Part shown: one piece after another, positions 47,082 through 57,114 of the stretch
How the letters are laid out: each line of letters opens with the position of its first letter
Position numbering within the stretch: the first letter of the stretch is position 1
DNA from: Picrophilus oshimae DSM 9789
Lineage (GTDB): Archaea; Thermoplasmatota; Thermoplasmata; Thermoplasmatales; Thermoplasmataceae
Reading direction: 5' to 3'
DNA: 64,000 bases
NCBI RefSeq assembly: GCF_900176435.1
Contig: NZ_FWYE01000004.1
Span: forward strand, 1 to 64,000
Position numbers and translations under genes: made by a program
The notes under the pieces: generated by a model
What the model was told of the DNA's origin: nothing
Database searches by the model: none
The model's input: only the letters and a program-made list of their open reading frames with translations

Positions 47082-48092
47082 ATGAGGATTTTTAATATAA
47101 ATTCACAGGTTACACCGGACATTGAATTTATTAAAAAATATATATCATATGGCTTTATATTTAATAAAATACTAAAAAATATGGATATCTTTATTGTAAA
47201 TGAGGAGTTAATGGACGTAATAAATCCACCATTAGAGGAGCCAGAAATATCCTGTGCTGATGAAATGATTAAGTCAAATGCAAATAAAATATCTGCGTTA
47301 AGGCATCCCATGGCAATTGCAATAGCAAACGTTTTTGAGGATGAAAAAGACAAAAATATGAAAAGGGACGAATTCACAGACATATCAGAGATTTTGGGCA
47401 AATGTAGAAAAGTAAAATATAATGTCTCTGGATTTTATGCAGGTTACTCAACGATAGGCAATATTTTTAATTCAATTTTTAAATACAACAGTTCCCTGGA
47501 TAAAAATATGTATGATTTAATAAATAACAATCATTCCAGCATTGATACTAATAAAATAAAAAAAGCCATATTCATATGCCATGAAAGAATAATTAAGTCA
47601 TCAACAGATTTAAAGGTAGATCCAAACACAGCATTTTTAATAACACTCTTCCATGAACTGACACACGCATATATGGATTCGTCAAAGAAATTAGATTATT
47701 ATAATTACAGGAACAGAATAATAGAGGAATCATTATGCGAGGCAATGTCATATGATTGTTTTAAGGGAACAGAGTTCGATGGAGATGTTGCAAAATTTGT
47801 TTTTGAGAGTGATAAGCCATTATCATATAAATGCGGAATATACATAAGTGAAATTGCCAAAACCATACCTTTAATAAGCATTGTAAACAGATGGAAGCAT
47901 GGTAATGTTAAGGAAATATTATTTTATTTCTATGAATTTGAGAAATTATCTGATGATATATGTAAGGTCTTAAAGCAGGGCCCATTTTTTAACAGAACAA
48001 ATATTTTTTATAATATAGCAAATAGATCAGATGATTATGCATCTAATCTCCTTGCAATGATTATTGTTGAAAAGACGTTTGAAATGTTATAA
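47082..48092 (+). CDS. HExxH zinc metalloprotein (predicted zincin)
   Basis: A 336-residue protein of unknown family. The zinc motif HELTH is at 191-195, and a third ligand candidate lies about 20 residues later (IIEESLCEAMS; E216 or E220), the gluzincin pattern. The N-terminal 180 residues are helical. No signal peptide, so it should act inside the cell, perhaps as an ImmA/IrrE-like regulator protease or a toxin. It neighbours the uncharacterised nuclease-like genes. Activity not provable from sequence. Confidence 0.65.
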   Translation: MRIFNINSQVTPDIEFIKKYISYGFIFNKILKNMDIFIVNEELMDVINPPLEEPEISCADEMIKSNANKISALRHPMAIAIANVFEDEKDKNMKRDEFTDISEILGKCRKVKYNVSGFYAGYSTIGNIFNSIFKYNSSLDKNMYDLINNNHSSIDTNKIKKAIFICHERIIKSSTDLKVDPNTAFLITLFHELTHAYMDSSKKLDYYNYRNRIIEESLCEAMSYDCFKGTEFDGDVAKFVFESDKPLSYKCGIYISEIAKTIPLISIVNRWKHGNVKEILFYFYEFEKLSDDICKVLKQGPFFNRTNIFYNIANRSDDYASNLLAMIIVEKTFEML

Positions 48093-48147
48093 TTAAATAT
48101 TTTAATATTGTTTAGACACAATGCTCTGAGGAATGTAAGTTAAATAA

Positions 48148-48336
48148 GATAAACATGGATTCACAGATAATGTCGACTTTGAGGGTTCTGTTGGCAAAGA
48201 GCCTGGCAAGGCATTCCTTGAATTCTTTGACAATTATAAAAATGGCAGAGGGAACGATACAGATAAAGATAAAAGTTTTGGCGGTTTTGAGGATGATAGC
48301 AAAAATACGGCTATAGGAAAATTTAAGGATATGTAA
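48148..48336 (+). pseudogene. C-terminal fragment of an unknown gene
   Basis: An open frame without start reads KHGFTDNVDFEGSVGKEPGK, then AFLEFFDNYKNGRGN and a polar tail ending FKDM and TAA. A stop lies directly upstream in frame. It ends 1 base before the GTG/ATG start of the next gene, so the original gene and the next were an operon and the first has been mostly deleted. Confidence 0.5.
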
Positions 48337-48346
48337 GGTGAAAAAT

Positions 48347-49084
48347 ATGACAGCAACTGTGGTGAATGAATATATTGTAAAAACATCAAATACGTTTGAT
48401 TTTTTGTATCCAAAATTTAAGAAGCTATATCTTGAAAATAAGTTATACACAGAAAAGGTATACACAGCAAGGATACCTAAATGGGAAGATGGCAAATACA
48501 AGGGTGATGTCGACATAGAGATGCATAAGCTCGAATTGAATAAACTTGTTGAAGATGCACTTCTTGAAATGAACAATATAGTTTTCAATCCGCCCAATGT
48601 AACCCCTGTTGAGAGGGAGGCAATATGGTCACAGTATAAATCCATATTTGGAAAGATTTTCCCTGTGTATGCATTAAGCGAGAGATTGACAGATGACTTC
48701 ATAGACAAAACATATCAGGTTGAGGCTGGTGGAAAATGGGAGGTAATAAACGGCAGAAAGACACTGGTAGGATACAGACCAGAACTTGCACTTCCAGAGC
48801 TGAACCAGGTAATGATAAACATTATAGCAGCATTCCAGCTTGGATTTCCGTATAAACCACCGGAAGGCACAGTTAATAATGTTCCAAAGGACTGGATAAT
48901 GAACTTCAGCAGTTTTAATGGGTTTGGAATTGATATTGTATATAAGAGCCATGGTGTACTTATAAATTATTATAAAGAATCTAGGGGTATTGATAAATTT
49001 ATAAATAATATGAAATATTTCATGAATTTTTCTGCATTAAATATAATAGCTATATCAAATATCTCAATGGTTACTAATATGTGA
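48347..49084 (+). CDS. Hypothetical protein
   Basis: A protein of about 245 residues beginning MTATVVNEYIVKTSNTFDFL. A GTG at 48338 is in frame, but GGTG at 48337-48340 looks like the ribosome site for the ATG at 48347. The protein is well-composed, globular, soluble and without recognised motifs; the last 35 residues (KFINNMKYFMNFSALNIIAISN) differ in character from the rest, so the 3' end may be altered. It follows a truncated gene, suggesting a remnant of a transferred operon. Confidence 0.55.
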   Translation: MTATVVNEYIVKTSNTFDFLYPKFKKLYLENKLYTEKVYTARIPKWEDGKYKGDVDIEMHKLELNKLVEDALLEMNNIVFNPPNVTPVEREAIWSQYKSIFGKIFPVYALSERLTDDFIDKTYQVEAGGKWEVINGRKTLVGYRPELALPELNQVMINIIAAFQLGFPYKPPEGTVNNVPKDWIMNFSSFNGFGIDIVYKSHGVLINYYKESRGIDKFINNMKYFMNFSALNIIAISNISMVTNM

Positions 49085-49185
49085 TAATTTCAACAGGATT
49101 GTCAAGATATTTTATAAAATTCTCCCTGGTGCCCTTTATTTTTCCAGTATCTGGGAATCATCGTAAAAAAATACGGCTATTTTTG

Positions 49186-50256
49186 CTATACATGAGGTGT
49201 TTTTATATTATTTATGTTCATCATCTGTACCTCATCAAAAATTGCAATGTCAAATTTTGTATTTTGATTATTAACGAATTTATCCTCTGCAATCTCTGTA
49301 TTTCCTGGCCTGCCAGTGGAATAATATTTAATAAGAACAGAAAGCCCGTGCTTTATATTATCCATAACTTTTCTTAATGATGCAACCATTCTGTTATTTC
49401 TGTATGCCAGAACAGATGTTTTATTCAATGATGCCGATCTTAATAAAAGATTAATGGCCATAAGCGTTTTTCCCGATCAGGATCCGCTGTGTATTATGTA
49501 ATTTCCTGTGCCATTGTTATCAAAGTTATCAATTATTTCTATATATGGTTCAAGATGCCAGCTGTATAAACTATAGCCATTGGCTGCAAGTACTGACATT
49601 GCACCTTTCTTAATATCTTCATAATAAAGCCTGAACGCATTAAATAAATTTTTATTCTGCACATAGCCTGAATTAATAATTTATGCGCATATCTTTCATT
49701 AAATCCCTGGCATATGTTATATATAATCTTATTTATAAGGCAGTTTCTGTTATTCTTGTAATATAATTTATCTTGAGGTTTATCAGGACCATTGATATTA
49801 TAAAGCAGGGCAAGCGAGTCTATTTTATAATTATTAATATTATTAACACTGAATTTTATCTCTCTCGTAATTTAAAACCTGGTAGACCGGGTTTATCTCC
49901 CTTTTATTATCAGCATAAACAAGGTACGGATTTTTGGAATAAGTAAATTTTCTCCAGCCCTTCACCTCAATGATCTCAATCGATGGTTTATTATCACCCA
50001 TGCCAATTAATATTGCATCGGCTCTCTCGCCGCTGGCCGGAATTATATATTCTAGGGATATTCCCTTTTTGTCAATAAGATCCTTAATTATACCATAAAT
50101 ATATTCAATTGATCCCCTCCATGAATTTATTAAATGGCTATCAGGAGTTGAATTATACAGTTTCCGGTAGCTGTTGGTTAAAATGGAAGAAAAATCATCA
50201 TTATTTTCATATTCCTCCAAAAACGATAAGGTATCATTATAATAAAGGCAGTTCAT
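49186..50256 (-). pseudogene. DUF2075/Schlafen-like ATPase gene, broken in its P-loop
   Basis: The N-terminal domain (50256 down to 49843) has SWRGSIEYI, ASGERADAILIG, IEIIEVKGW and NPVYQVLNYERD, the nuclease-like start of DUF2075 proteins. After frame changes the ATPase part follows: YIIHSGS, then TGA at 49477-49479, then SGKTLMAINLLL, so the stop interrupts Walker A. The DEVQMM Walker B (in FDIAIFDEVQMM) is present, and the gene ends soon after with the rest of the helicase missing. A clear, recently decayed pseudogene. Confidence 0.75.
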
Positions 50257-50777
50257 TACTAATTAAATACTTAATTATATATCTATTTTATTGGATAAAA
50301 CCATAATAAATTTAAAAATTCATTTAATTTTTAATTCTCAATATCCTTTTATGGAATTATGCCCACTTTTTATATTATTAAAATTACAGCCGGTTTATCG
50401 TATATTATTACGTAAATATTTCCTGTATACCAGCAAAAATATAATAAGGCTATATACACCAAGAATGAAGTTAACCAATAAGAAAATAAAATAACAATCA
50501 GTAAAAAAGTAAAAGATTTAGAATATGAAAAGGATAAACACACATAATGTGGATTAACCACAATGAACTTATATTATCCATTATCATGGCTATAATGGAG
50601 ATATGGTTAAAAACCTCATACAGGGGAATCAATTCGGGAATTAATAATTTGTTATATAATCATTATTTGTTTTATATCATAATGAAGTCTTAAATATGAA
50701 ATTATAGTTAATGTTAAGGGTGTATACCTAATTTCGATAGTCAGAAGCTTATTTATAATTATATACAAAAAAGAATA
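50257..50777. other. AT-rich region without a supported gene
   Basis: Upstream of the broken DUF2075 gene. Short frames here are low-complexity. A stretch near 50540-50640 (tattatccattatcatggc) may be old coding sequence but gives no recognisable protein. Confidence 0.3.
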
Positions 50778-50921
50778 CTATTTCTGACCTCTTAAAAACC
50801 CGGGCCACATATAAATATCTGGTGATGCAATTTTTGCAGCATTGCCATCATAATTTTTGGTTATAACTTTAATGCTTGGGCAATTTAATGCTTCCATTCT
50901 GAAGCTGGTGAGCAATTTCAT
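50778..50921 (-). CDS. Short ORF, probably a gene fragment
   Basis: A 47-codon minus-strand frame reads MKLLTSFRMEALNCPSIKVI, TKNYDGNAAKIASPD, IYMWPGFLRGQK and TAG. Composition is protein-like and richer in G/C than its surroundings. It may be the C-terminal end of a lost gene. No family recognised. Confidence 0.3.
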   Translation of the reverse strand: MKLLTSFRMEALNCPSIKVITKNYDGNAAKIASPDIYMWPGFLRGQK

Positions 50922-51018
50922 GGTGTCCAATATTATTCAAATTATATGTAACAATATCTCCATATTTATGGATATATAGTAACATAACTATTATATACAA
51001 TATTGCTATATATTATAT

Positions 51019-51630
51019 ATGAAATATAATAGTATGCAGGATATTTTAATTGAGCTTTCGAGCCATAAAAAAATATTCACGATAAAAGATGTAGCAAAAA
51101 TAATGAACAAATCCAGTAAATATGTCTCAAAATTATTATCATCAAATAAATATGTTAAAAGAATAGAGCGGGGGAAATATTATATTAATATTGGCAACCA
51201 GATAGATTTTTATGAAATCGCTTCCAACATAGTTTATCCATCATACATTAGCCTTTTTTCTGCATTTGAGTATTACTCAATTACCGACCAGATTATAAAA
51301 AAATATAGCGTAATATCTATTAAGAGGCACAGAAATATAGAACTGGAAAAAAATTTAATAGAATTTAATTTTATAAAAAAGGAAAGATTTTTTGGATATA
51401 AAAAAATAAATAATATATACATTGCAACTCCTGAAAAAGCCTTTATAGATTCAATATATTATAAGAACCCCGAATTTTCTTATGTGGAGGAATCTTTCAA
51501 TAGGGCCATGAGGTCTAAATTAATTGATGTTAAAAAATTAATAGAATATTCAGAAAGAATGGATTTACCGGCTTTAAAAAATAAAGTCGTATTACTGATT
51601 AAAAATTACAGGAGTGGAAGAAATGATTGA
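51019..51630 (+). CDS. AbiEi-type antitoxin / transcriptional regulator
   Basis: A 203-residue protein with an N-terminal winged-helix (IFTIKDVAKIMNKSSKYVSKLLSSNKYVKRIERGKYYI) and a C-terminal AbiEi-like domain (YPSYISLFSAFEYYSIT; IATPEKAFIDSIYY). It would repress the operon and neutralise the downstream nucleotidyltransferase. The TATA-like tract tatatattatat just before the ATG indicates a leaderless transcript. It overlaps the toxin gene by 17 bases. Confidence 0.85.
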   Translation: MKYNSMQDILIELSSHKKIFTIKDVAKIMNKSSKYVSKLLSSNKYVKRIERGKYYINIGNQIDFYEIASNIVYPSYISLFSAFEYYSITDQIIKKYSVISIKRHRNIELEKNLIEFNFIKKERFFGYKKINNIYIATPEKAFIDSIYYKNPEFSYVEESFNRAMRSKLIDVKKLIEYSERMDLPALKNKVVLLIKNYRSGRND

Positions 51631-52411
51631 TGAAAAAACTTTAATGCAGTACTCATATAGATTCCAGGATATAAGGCAGCTTGAAAAGGATTATTTGCTA
51701 ACACTTTTATTATATGAAATATACAATGAATTCAATGATGAATTAATATTCAAGGGAGGTACTTCCCTTAAATACTTTTATAATTTAAACCGGTTTTCGG
51801 AAGACCTTGACTTTTCATATTTATCCAAAAAGCATTCTTTAAAATCAATTTATGCTAAAATGAACAGAGCATTTAAGCATGTAAATTTGCAATATGATAT
51901 AATAAACACAGAACATAGAGGGCATAAAGTAGGAGATACTGTTGTTGGGATAAATTTTGAGCTTAGAATAAAGGGGCCGTTATATAATAAATTAAATTAT
52001 ATGGAAAACATAGATATAGACTTAAGCTTGAGAAATGACGTCATATTACCTCCGGATATAAAGTATCTGGTACCAACCTATCCTGATATTCCAATGTTTC
52101 CTGTACCTGTAATGAATTTAAACGAGATTATTTCTGAAAAGGTAGCCTCAATCATTGAACGTAATAAGATGCGTGATATATATGATTTATATTTTCTTAT
52201 TAAATTCCATAATTTACAACCCGACCGAAAATTAATAAATAAAAAATTTGACATGAGAGGAAACAAATTTAACAGCACAGATTTTTTGAATACTATAGAA
52301 AATGCCTTAAATTCAGCAAAATGGAAATCAGAACTCTCTTTCTTAATTAGTTCTCTTCCTGACAGTAACGAGGTTGCAAAAATTATAAATGGTGCCTTCC
52401 ACAATATCTAA
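51614..52411 (+). CDS. AbiEii-type nucleotidyltransferase toxin
   Basis: A 265-residue nucleotidyltransferase. The motif FKGGTSLKYFYNLNRFSEDLDFSYL gives the GGTSL and DLD catalytic signature of the AbiEii/MenT family, with a further acid in IDIDLSLRND and RDIYDLYFLIKF near the C-terminus. Such enzymes modify tRNA or other targets and act in abortive infection. The frame opens at 51614 inside the antitoxin gene; an ATG at 51623 (MIDEKTLMQYS) is preceded by GGAAGA and is an alternative start. The pair looks intact. Confidence 0.88.
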   Translation: MEEMIDEKTLMQYSYRFQDIRQLEKDYLLTLLLYEIYNEFNDELIFKGGTSLKYFYNLNRFSEDLDFSYLSKKHSLKSIYAKMNRAFKHVNLQYDIINTEHRGHKVGDTVVGINFELRIKGPLYNKLNYMENIDIDLSLRNDVILPPDIKYLVPTYPDIPMFPVPVMNLNEIISEKVASIIERNKMRDIYDLYFLIKFHNLQPDRKLINKKFDMRGNKFNSTDFLNTIENALNSAKWKSELSFLISSLPDSNEVAKIINGAFHNI

Positions 52412-52948
52412 AAACAAGCATATCTTTGGATATCCAAATTGCAAATAAAATTTATTGTGAATGTTAGTTATGGTCATTTTATGTTAAACAAACTTAAAGC
52501 GATATAAATAATGCATATAAAATATAAATATGAGGAATTACTGTATTTAATCCAGTATTTATTTAAGGTTATTTTAAATTAAATATTTAATTTAATATAA
52601 AATTTCAAAATTCATCTTCTAAATATTTTTTTATCTCTTAAATCTAAATTTAGGTAAAAATAAGAGTTTATATAAAAATATGGAAAAGTATACATGCCAT
52701 AAAAATATTAAAATGCAGCTTTTAATTTATATAATAATTATACTAAAATGTGAATATACCCTTTTAGTCCTGTTTAATGATCAATATACAACATAAATCA
52801 TTATCATTAATATCCTGATTTTTATTATTTTTCCTATAATATATTCACCATTGTCCTTATATTTTTTATAGATATAATTTACATACCTTATTATTTCTGT
52901 TGATAATCTTTTCTTATTATTTTCACTGATTATAAGTCAGTTGCATAA
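52412..52948. other. AT-rich spacer
   Basis: No gene supported. Mostly A/T with short frames only; the region from 52780 to 52948 lies just downstream of the transposase remnant and reads in that direction as degraded coding sequence. Confidence 0.3.
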
Positions 52949-53165
52949 TTAATATCCATCCTTTAATTTATTAAATTCATTATAAAAATAAACCTTTAAC
53001 ATCATTTCCTGTATTATAACTTCTGGTTTCACAGCTCTTATAACTTCACCAAATAACCACTTTATTCCGGAGAAATATATTTCCACATTCCATCTTAAAT
53101 TATAATTGTTCTTAATCTTCCATAATTCTAAATGATATATTACATAATTACCTTATTTTGCCAGA
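52949..53165 (-). pseudogene. C-terminal remnant of a DDE transposase
   Basis: A minus-strand frame reads RWNVEIYFSGIKWLFGEVIR, AVKPEVIIQEMMLKVYFYNEF, NKLKDGY and stop. The R-xx-VE-xxFSGIK-xxFGE pattern with the catalytic Glu in VEIYFS is typical of the C-terminal part of IS4/IS5-like transposases. The rest of the element and its terminal repeats were not found. Confidence 0.5.
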
Positions 53166-53354
53166 TATAATATTATCATACTTGGCATTTTAAAGTATAC
53201 GGGATTTATATTCGTATGTGTGTGAAATTTCTGTCTAAATCCATATGCCATGCACTATTAAGCAAGTCTATATAAAAAATATCTGTTAATAAGTTAAATT
53301 GAAAATAACTAAAGTTATATTTCTATATAACTTTTGTATATTATGTTGTTAAAC

Positions 53355-53716
53355 TTCCAATAATTAAACAGTTAAAAAATAGAATTCAGATAGAAACAGC
53401 CAAATTACAGGATGAGTTAATCATTTTATTATACGGTATGGATAATTCAATGATTATACACGGGGGCGCCTCTTTATGGAGATGTTATTCCGGATATCGC
53501 TTTTCAGAGGACATTTATTTATATTCTCTTGATTTCCTGATTATGTAAATAATTTTAAAAATGAAGTTCAATCACATGGACTTAAATTATTAAAATTAAA
53601 GGATACAGGAAATATATTTTTTCCAATATATCTGAAAACAGTGTAAATGTAAAAATAGAAATTAACCATAAATATTATCCTGAGAATCCGGTTGAAATGG
53701 AATATGAACTATCACT
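53355..53716 (+). pseudogene. AbiEii-like nucleotidyltransferase relic
   Basis: A plus-strand frame reads LKNRIQIETAKLQDELIILL and then IIHGGASLWRCYSGYRFSED, a recognisable AbiEii GG-S-L...FSED motif in which the following D-x-D is degraded (SEDIYLYS). Stops and frame changes follow (HGLKLLKLKD; VNVKIEINHKYY). It runs directly into the ATPase fragment at about 53717, which suggests fusion by deletion. Confidence 0.55.
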
Positions 53717-54587
53717 GTAACTCCTCTATCTTTTAAGGAATATCTTGCATTCAATAATATAATAATAAATGATGTTAGGGATATAGGTATAAATCTGGAA
53801 AATATCTTAAAATACCTCGAATTATATATTAAATACGGCGGCATGCCCGCTCAAACACTGCATCCAGATATACATGAGGAATTAATAAAAAGCTATTTTG
53901 ATACCATTATTTTAAAGGATATAATGGATAGATATAAAATAAGGGAAGGGGATAAATTAAAATTTTTAATTAAATATTATTTAACAAATATTTCATCGCT
54001 AATAACTTATAATAATATATAAATCAGTAAAAAATACAATGTTACTGCCCGTAAAATCAATTCAGAGATATACTGAGTATATAGAATCCTCTGGCCTGAT
54101 ATTTTTCACAAGGAAATTTTCATATTCATTAAATGAACAGGAAAACAGCCCAAAAAAGGTTTATTCCATCGACAATGCATTTTCATATTATTTTGGGTAT
54201 AATTTCATGGAAAATAAGGGCAAATTCATAGAAAATACCATTGCACAGGAATTTATAAGATTAAAAAACATCATTCCATTGCTGGAATTATATTATTACA
54301 GGGGAAATACCTATGAAATAGATTTTATAGTAAAAATAAAAAATTTCATAATTCCGGTTCAGTCAAGTTACATAATTAATGAAAATAATATTAAAAGGGA
54401 AGTAAAGGGTATAATAGATTTTTCAGAGAAGTTCAAAATTAAATCTGGGATTGTTATAAATTCTAATATCAGCGGTGATAAATATTATGATGGTATTAAA
54501 ATTAGATTTATAAAATTACACGACTGGCTTCTAAATTCATATAATTATATAATAGACCATGAAGGCATTGAAAACAAACTGCAATAA
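53717..54587 (+). pseudogene. C-terminal part of a DUF4143 AAA ATPase gene, with an in-frame stop
   Basis: The fragment starts at TPLSFKEYLAF, the boundary motif of DUF4143 ATPases, and continues LELYIKYGGMPAQ and TIILKDIMDRYKI. A TAA at about 54020 interrupts it, after which the frame from 54039 carries the DUF4143 end (KVYSIDNAFSYYFGY; GKFIENTIAQEFIRL; YYYRGNTYEIDFIV, a PD-(D/E)XK-like tail). The N-terminal P-loop domain is missing, so this is a relic despite the 182-codon open part. Confidence 0.65.
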
Positions 54588-55050
54588 TTAATTTATATAT
54601 TTTTATAGAATATTCTATTAATAAGTGATATTAGAATTAATATTAAATTTAATAAAAATAATTATTCAATGACTTTTTATTACATGAATATTATTTGTAA
54701 AATTAAACCTTGTAATTATTTAATTTCTTTGGCTATTTTTATTTATGATCTTCTTTTATTCTTTTCCCTTATTATATATTTTATTTTCTTTTCAGTTAAT
54801 TTCATTCTGGGACTATATTCTCTTATTATATTTTTGCCGGGCATATACAGGAAATATTTACGGGATAACATAATTAAAAAATTATACATGAACTGGTTTC
54901 AGTGATATGGACTTTAACCTACCAAACTCTTGTTAATATTTATTTACAGGGATATTTTATTATAACATAAAAATTATTAATATCATTGAATGATTTATAA
55001 TGGAATCCTGAAAAACTTCTTGGATTACAATAGATATTCTATTATTATTT
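54588..55050. other. AT-rich spacer
   Basis: Contains a 78-codon hydrophobic frame (54669-54905) made mainly of Phe, Ile and Leu codons, which could be a small membrane protein but looks like AT-rich noise. Nothing else is seen. Confidence 0.3.
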
Positions 55051-55542
55051 TTAAATAATTTCTATGTTTTTCATTATTGTATCCATCATATTTGTTATAT
55101 ATGCCCGGTCTGCTGTCTTATTCTCCTCATGCTGAAAAACGAATGCCCATATTCCAAGAATCAGAACAGAAGCTGTGTCAGCATCCTTATGAACGGCATT
55201 CTGTATATCATCAATGTATTTTGATTCTATATCATCAAATCCAAGATATTTTTTAAAATCCTTCTCTATTTTTGCAATTGCCCTTTTATTTTCATCGTTT
55301 ATTATGATTTCTATTTTATAACCTGGTGTTACAGTTAAATTTTTGCCACTTTTTGATATCCATTTATTTATATCATTATCAAATAAAACCCTGGCAAGTG
55401 CTTTGGTTGTTTTCTTTATGTCAGAAAAATTTATGTTGCTTAGATCATATGTAACAGTTTTATTATCCATTGAAGTTCTTCTGCATTGCTCTATTTCATT
55501 TTCAATATTATCAATTTTGGACATAAGTAGAAAACATAGCAT
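55051..55542 (-). CDS. Hypothetical protein next to the CRISPR array
   Basis: A 163-residue soluble protein; the likely start is the inner Met (MSKIDNIENEIEQCRR) at 55521. It has helical ends and a central beta part (NLTVTPGYKIEIII). No recognised family. It ends about 220 bases left of the oldest CRISPR repeats on the same strand as the array's inferred transcription, so read-through from the array is possible. Confidence 0.5.
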   Translation of the reverse strand: MLCFLLMSKIDNIENEIEQCRRTSMDNKTVTYDLSNINFSDIKKTTKALARVLFDNDINKWISKSGKNLTVTPGYKIEIIINDENKRAIAKIEKDFKKYLGFDDIESKYIDDIQNAVHKDADTASVLILGIWAFVFQHEENKTADRAYITNMMDTIMKNIEII

Positions 55543-55760
55543 TTTATATAATACTTTATACTGGTCATTCTTTAATTATCATTGCCATGGCTGCTGCAGT
55601 AAAATAATGCATAGCATCAAAAATTGAACTTCGATGGTATGATAAACATTGCAATCCAGATTTATGATAAAATTAGAGAACATTGCCTTTGATAATTCAG
55701 TGATGATGGAACTATATCCAAGGAAATCAATCCATCAATTTATGGCAAGGCATAAAAACA

Positions 55761-56904
55761 ATTCTAACGTTTATTTGAATTCTTAAACAGAATTGAAAAT
55801 TAAAGCTATCAGGGAGGGAAAAACACTCCATACTATCTAGTAATTCTTAAACAAAAAAGTGAAAATATCCGGTATATACAAATTATATTCCTTCCATAAT
55901 ATCTAGTAATTCTTAAACGAGTAAACTACAGTAGCAGGCAAAATAAATTTTTGAGGAACAGCTTCCATACTATCTAGTAATTCTTAAACTCTTAAAAATA
56001 GACGTCGTTTCTGACCCTTTCTTTAAGCTTCCATACTATCTAGTAATTCTTAAACTTGACGTTGTTGCGTGGGATGATGAGTGGTATCCTCCTCTTCCAT
56101 ACTATCTAGTAATTCTTAAACCAACCGAAAAAGAAAGGAATGATTTAAAATGGCTTAAAGATGATCTCCCACTTCCATACTATCTAGTAATTCTTAAACT
56201 GTACCTTATTTTCAGGAGTATAGAGGGGTTTCTACTTCCATACTATCTAGTAATTCTTAAACTTAAAATTGAGATACTACCAGTTTTCAGGGGCTGGAGG
56301 ATGCATGACTTCCATACTATCTAGTAATTCTTAAACTAGTTGGTTAGGTGGTAAAAAATGGAAATGGAAATAAAAAAACTTCCATACTATCTAGTAATTC
56401 TTAAACTGGTAAAATGGAAAAAGAGAAAATATTAGAAATAATAGAGCTTCCATACTATCTAGTAATTCTTAAACTTATATACTGACTTCCTATTTCAATC
56501 TTATATCTTTTCAAACTTCCATACTATCTAGTAATTCTTAAACAAGAATTTGTCGGCGATATCGTAATAGATGTAATGGGAATAACGATGGCTTCCATAC
56601 TATCTAGTAATTCTTAAACAATAGGTAGCCAGTATGTAATCATAGAGTTACAGTATATATCATGGCTTCCATACTATCTAGTAATTCTTAAACTTTATTA
56701 GACTATAGAAAATCTATTTCAAAAATGATAAATGACTTCCATACTATCTAGTAATTCTTAAACTTAAGGAGTGAGAAAAAATGAGCAAGTACATTTTAAA
56801 CTTCCATACTATCTAGTAATTCTTAAACTATTCCTCTTATTTCTGGGGATTATCGGTCTTGGAATTGCTGGTGTGGCTTCCATACTATCTAGTAATTCTT
56901 AAAC
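55761..56904 (-). CRISPR. CRISPR array, 16 clear repeats plus one degenerate
   Basis: The 28-base repeat begins cttccatactatc and ends attcttaaac on the plus strand. Copies start at 55825, 55891, 55962, 56028, 56094, 56172, 56235, 56309, 56379, 56447, 56516, 56592, 56666, 56736, 56801 and 56877. The first has two changes, the second one, and the rest are identical. A highly degenerate copy lies at 55761-55788 (18 of 28 matches). Spacers are about 37-50 bases. Decay on the left and identity on the right place the leader on the right, so transcription is leftward, matching the adjacent minus-strand CARF genes. Confidence 0.98.
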
Positions 56905-57114
56905 CCGTTACTAAAAAAATAATGTAAGATGGATATATAAAAGTTCTTCTCCCAATTTTTATAAATTACTTAAAAACTGTAAAAATTGTATTAAAATTCA
57001 ATAAATTACTGTATATGTTTTAAATTTCCGGTCAACCGTTTTTTTGCCTGGAGTATTTAAAGGTACACCGTTATTTAAATATTTTGTTAAAAAAATTATT
57101 ACATTATTTAAGGT
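56905..57114 (-). promoter_or_regulatory. Leader of the second CRISPR array
   Basis: A 210-base AT-rich non-coding stretch between the youngest repeat and the CARF gene. On the minus strand a TATA-like box (complement of tatataaaag, 56933-56942) lies about 30 bases before the first repeat, appropriate for pre-crRNA transcription starting at the array. A GC-richer patch at about 57027-57060 may contain adaptation-complex sites. Confidence 0.6.

Noticed and set aside
54669-54905. 78-codon hydrophobic frame
   Set aside because: Looks like AT-rich noise translated as Phe/Ile/Leu; no other evidence for a gene.
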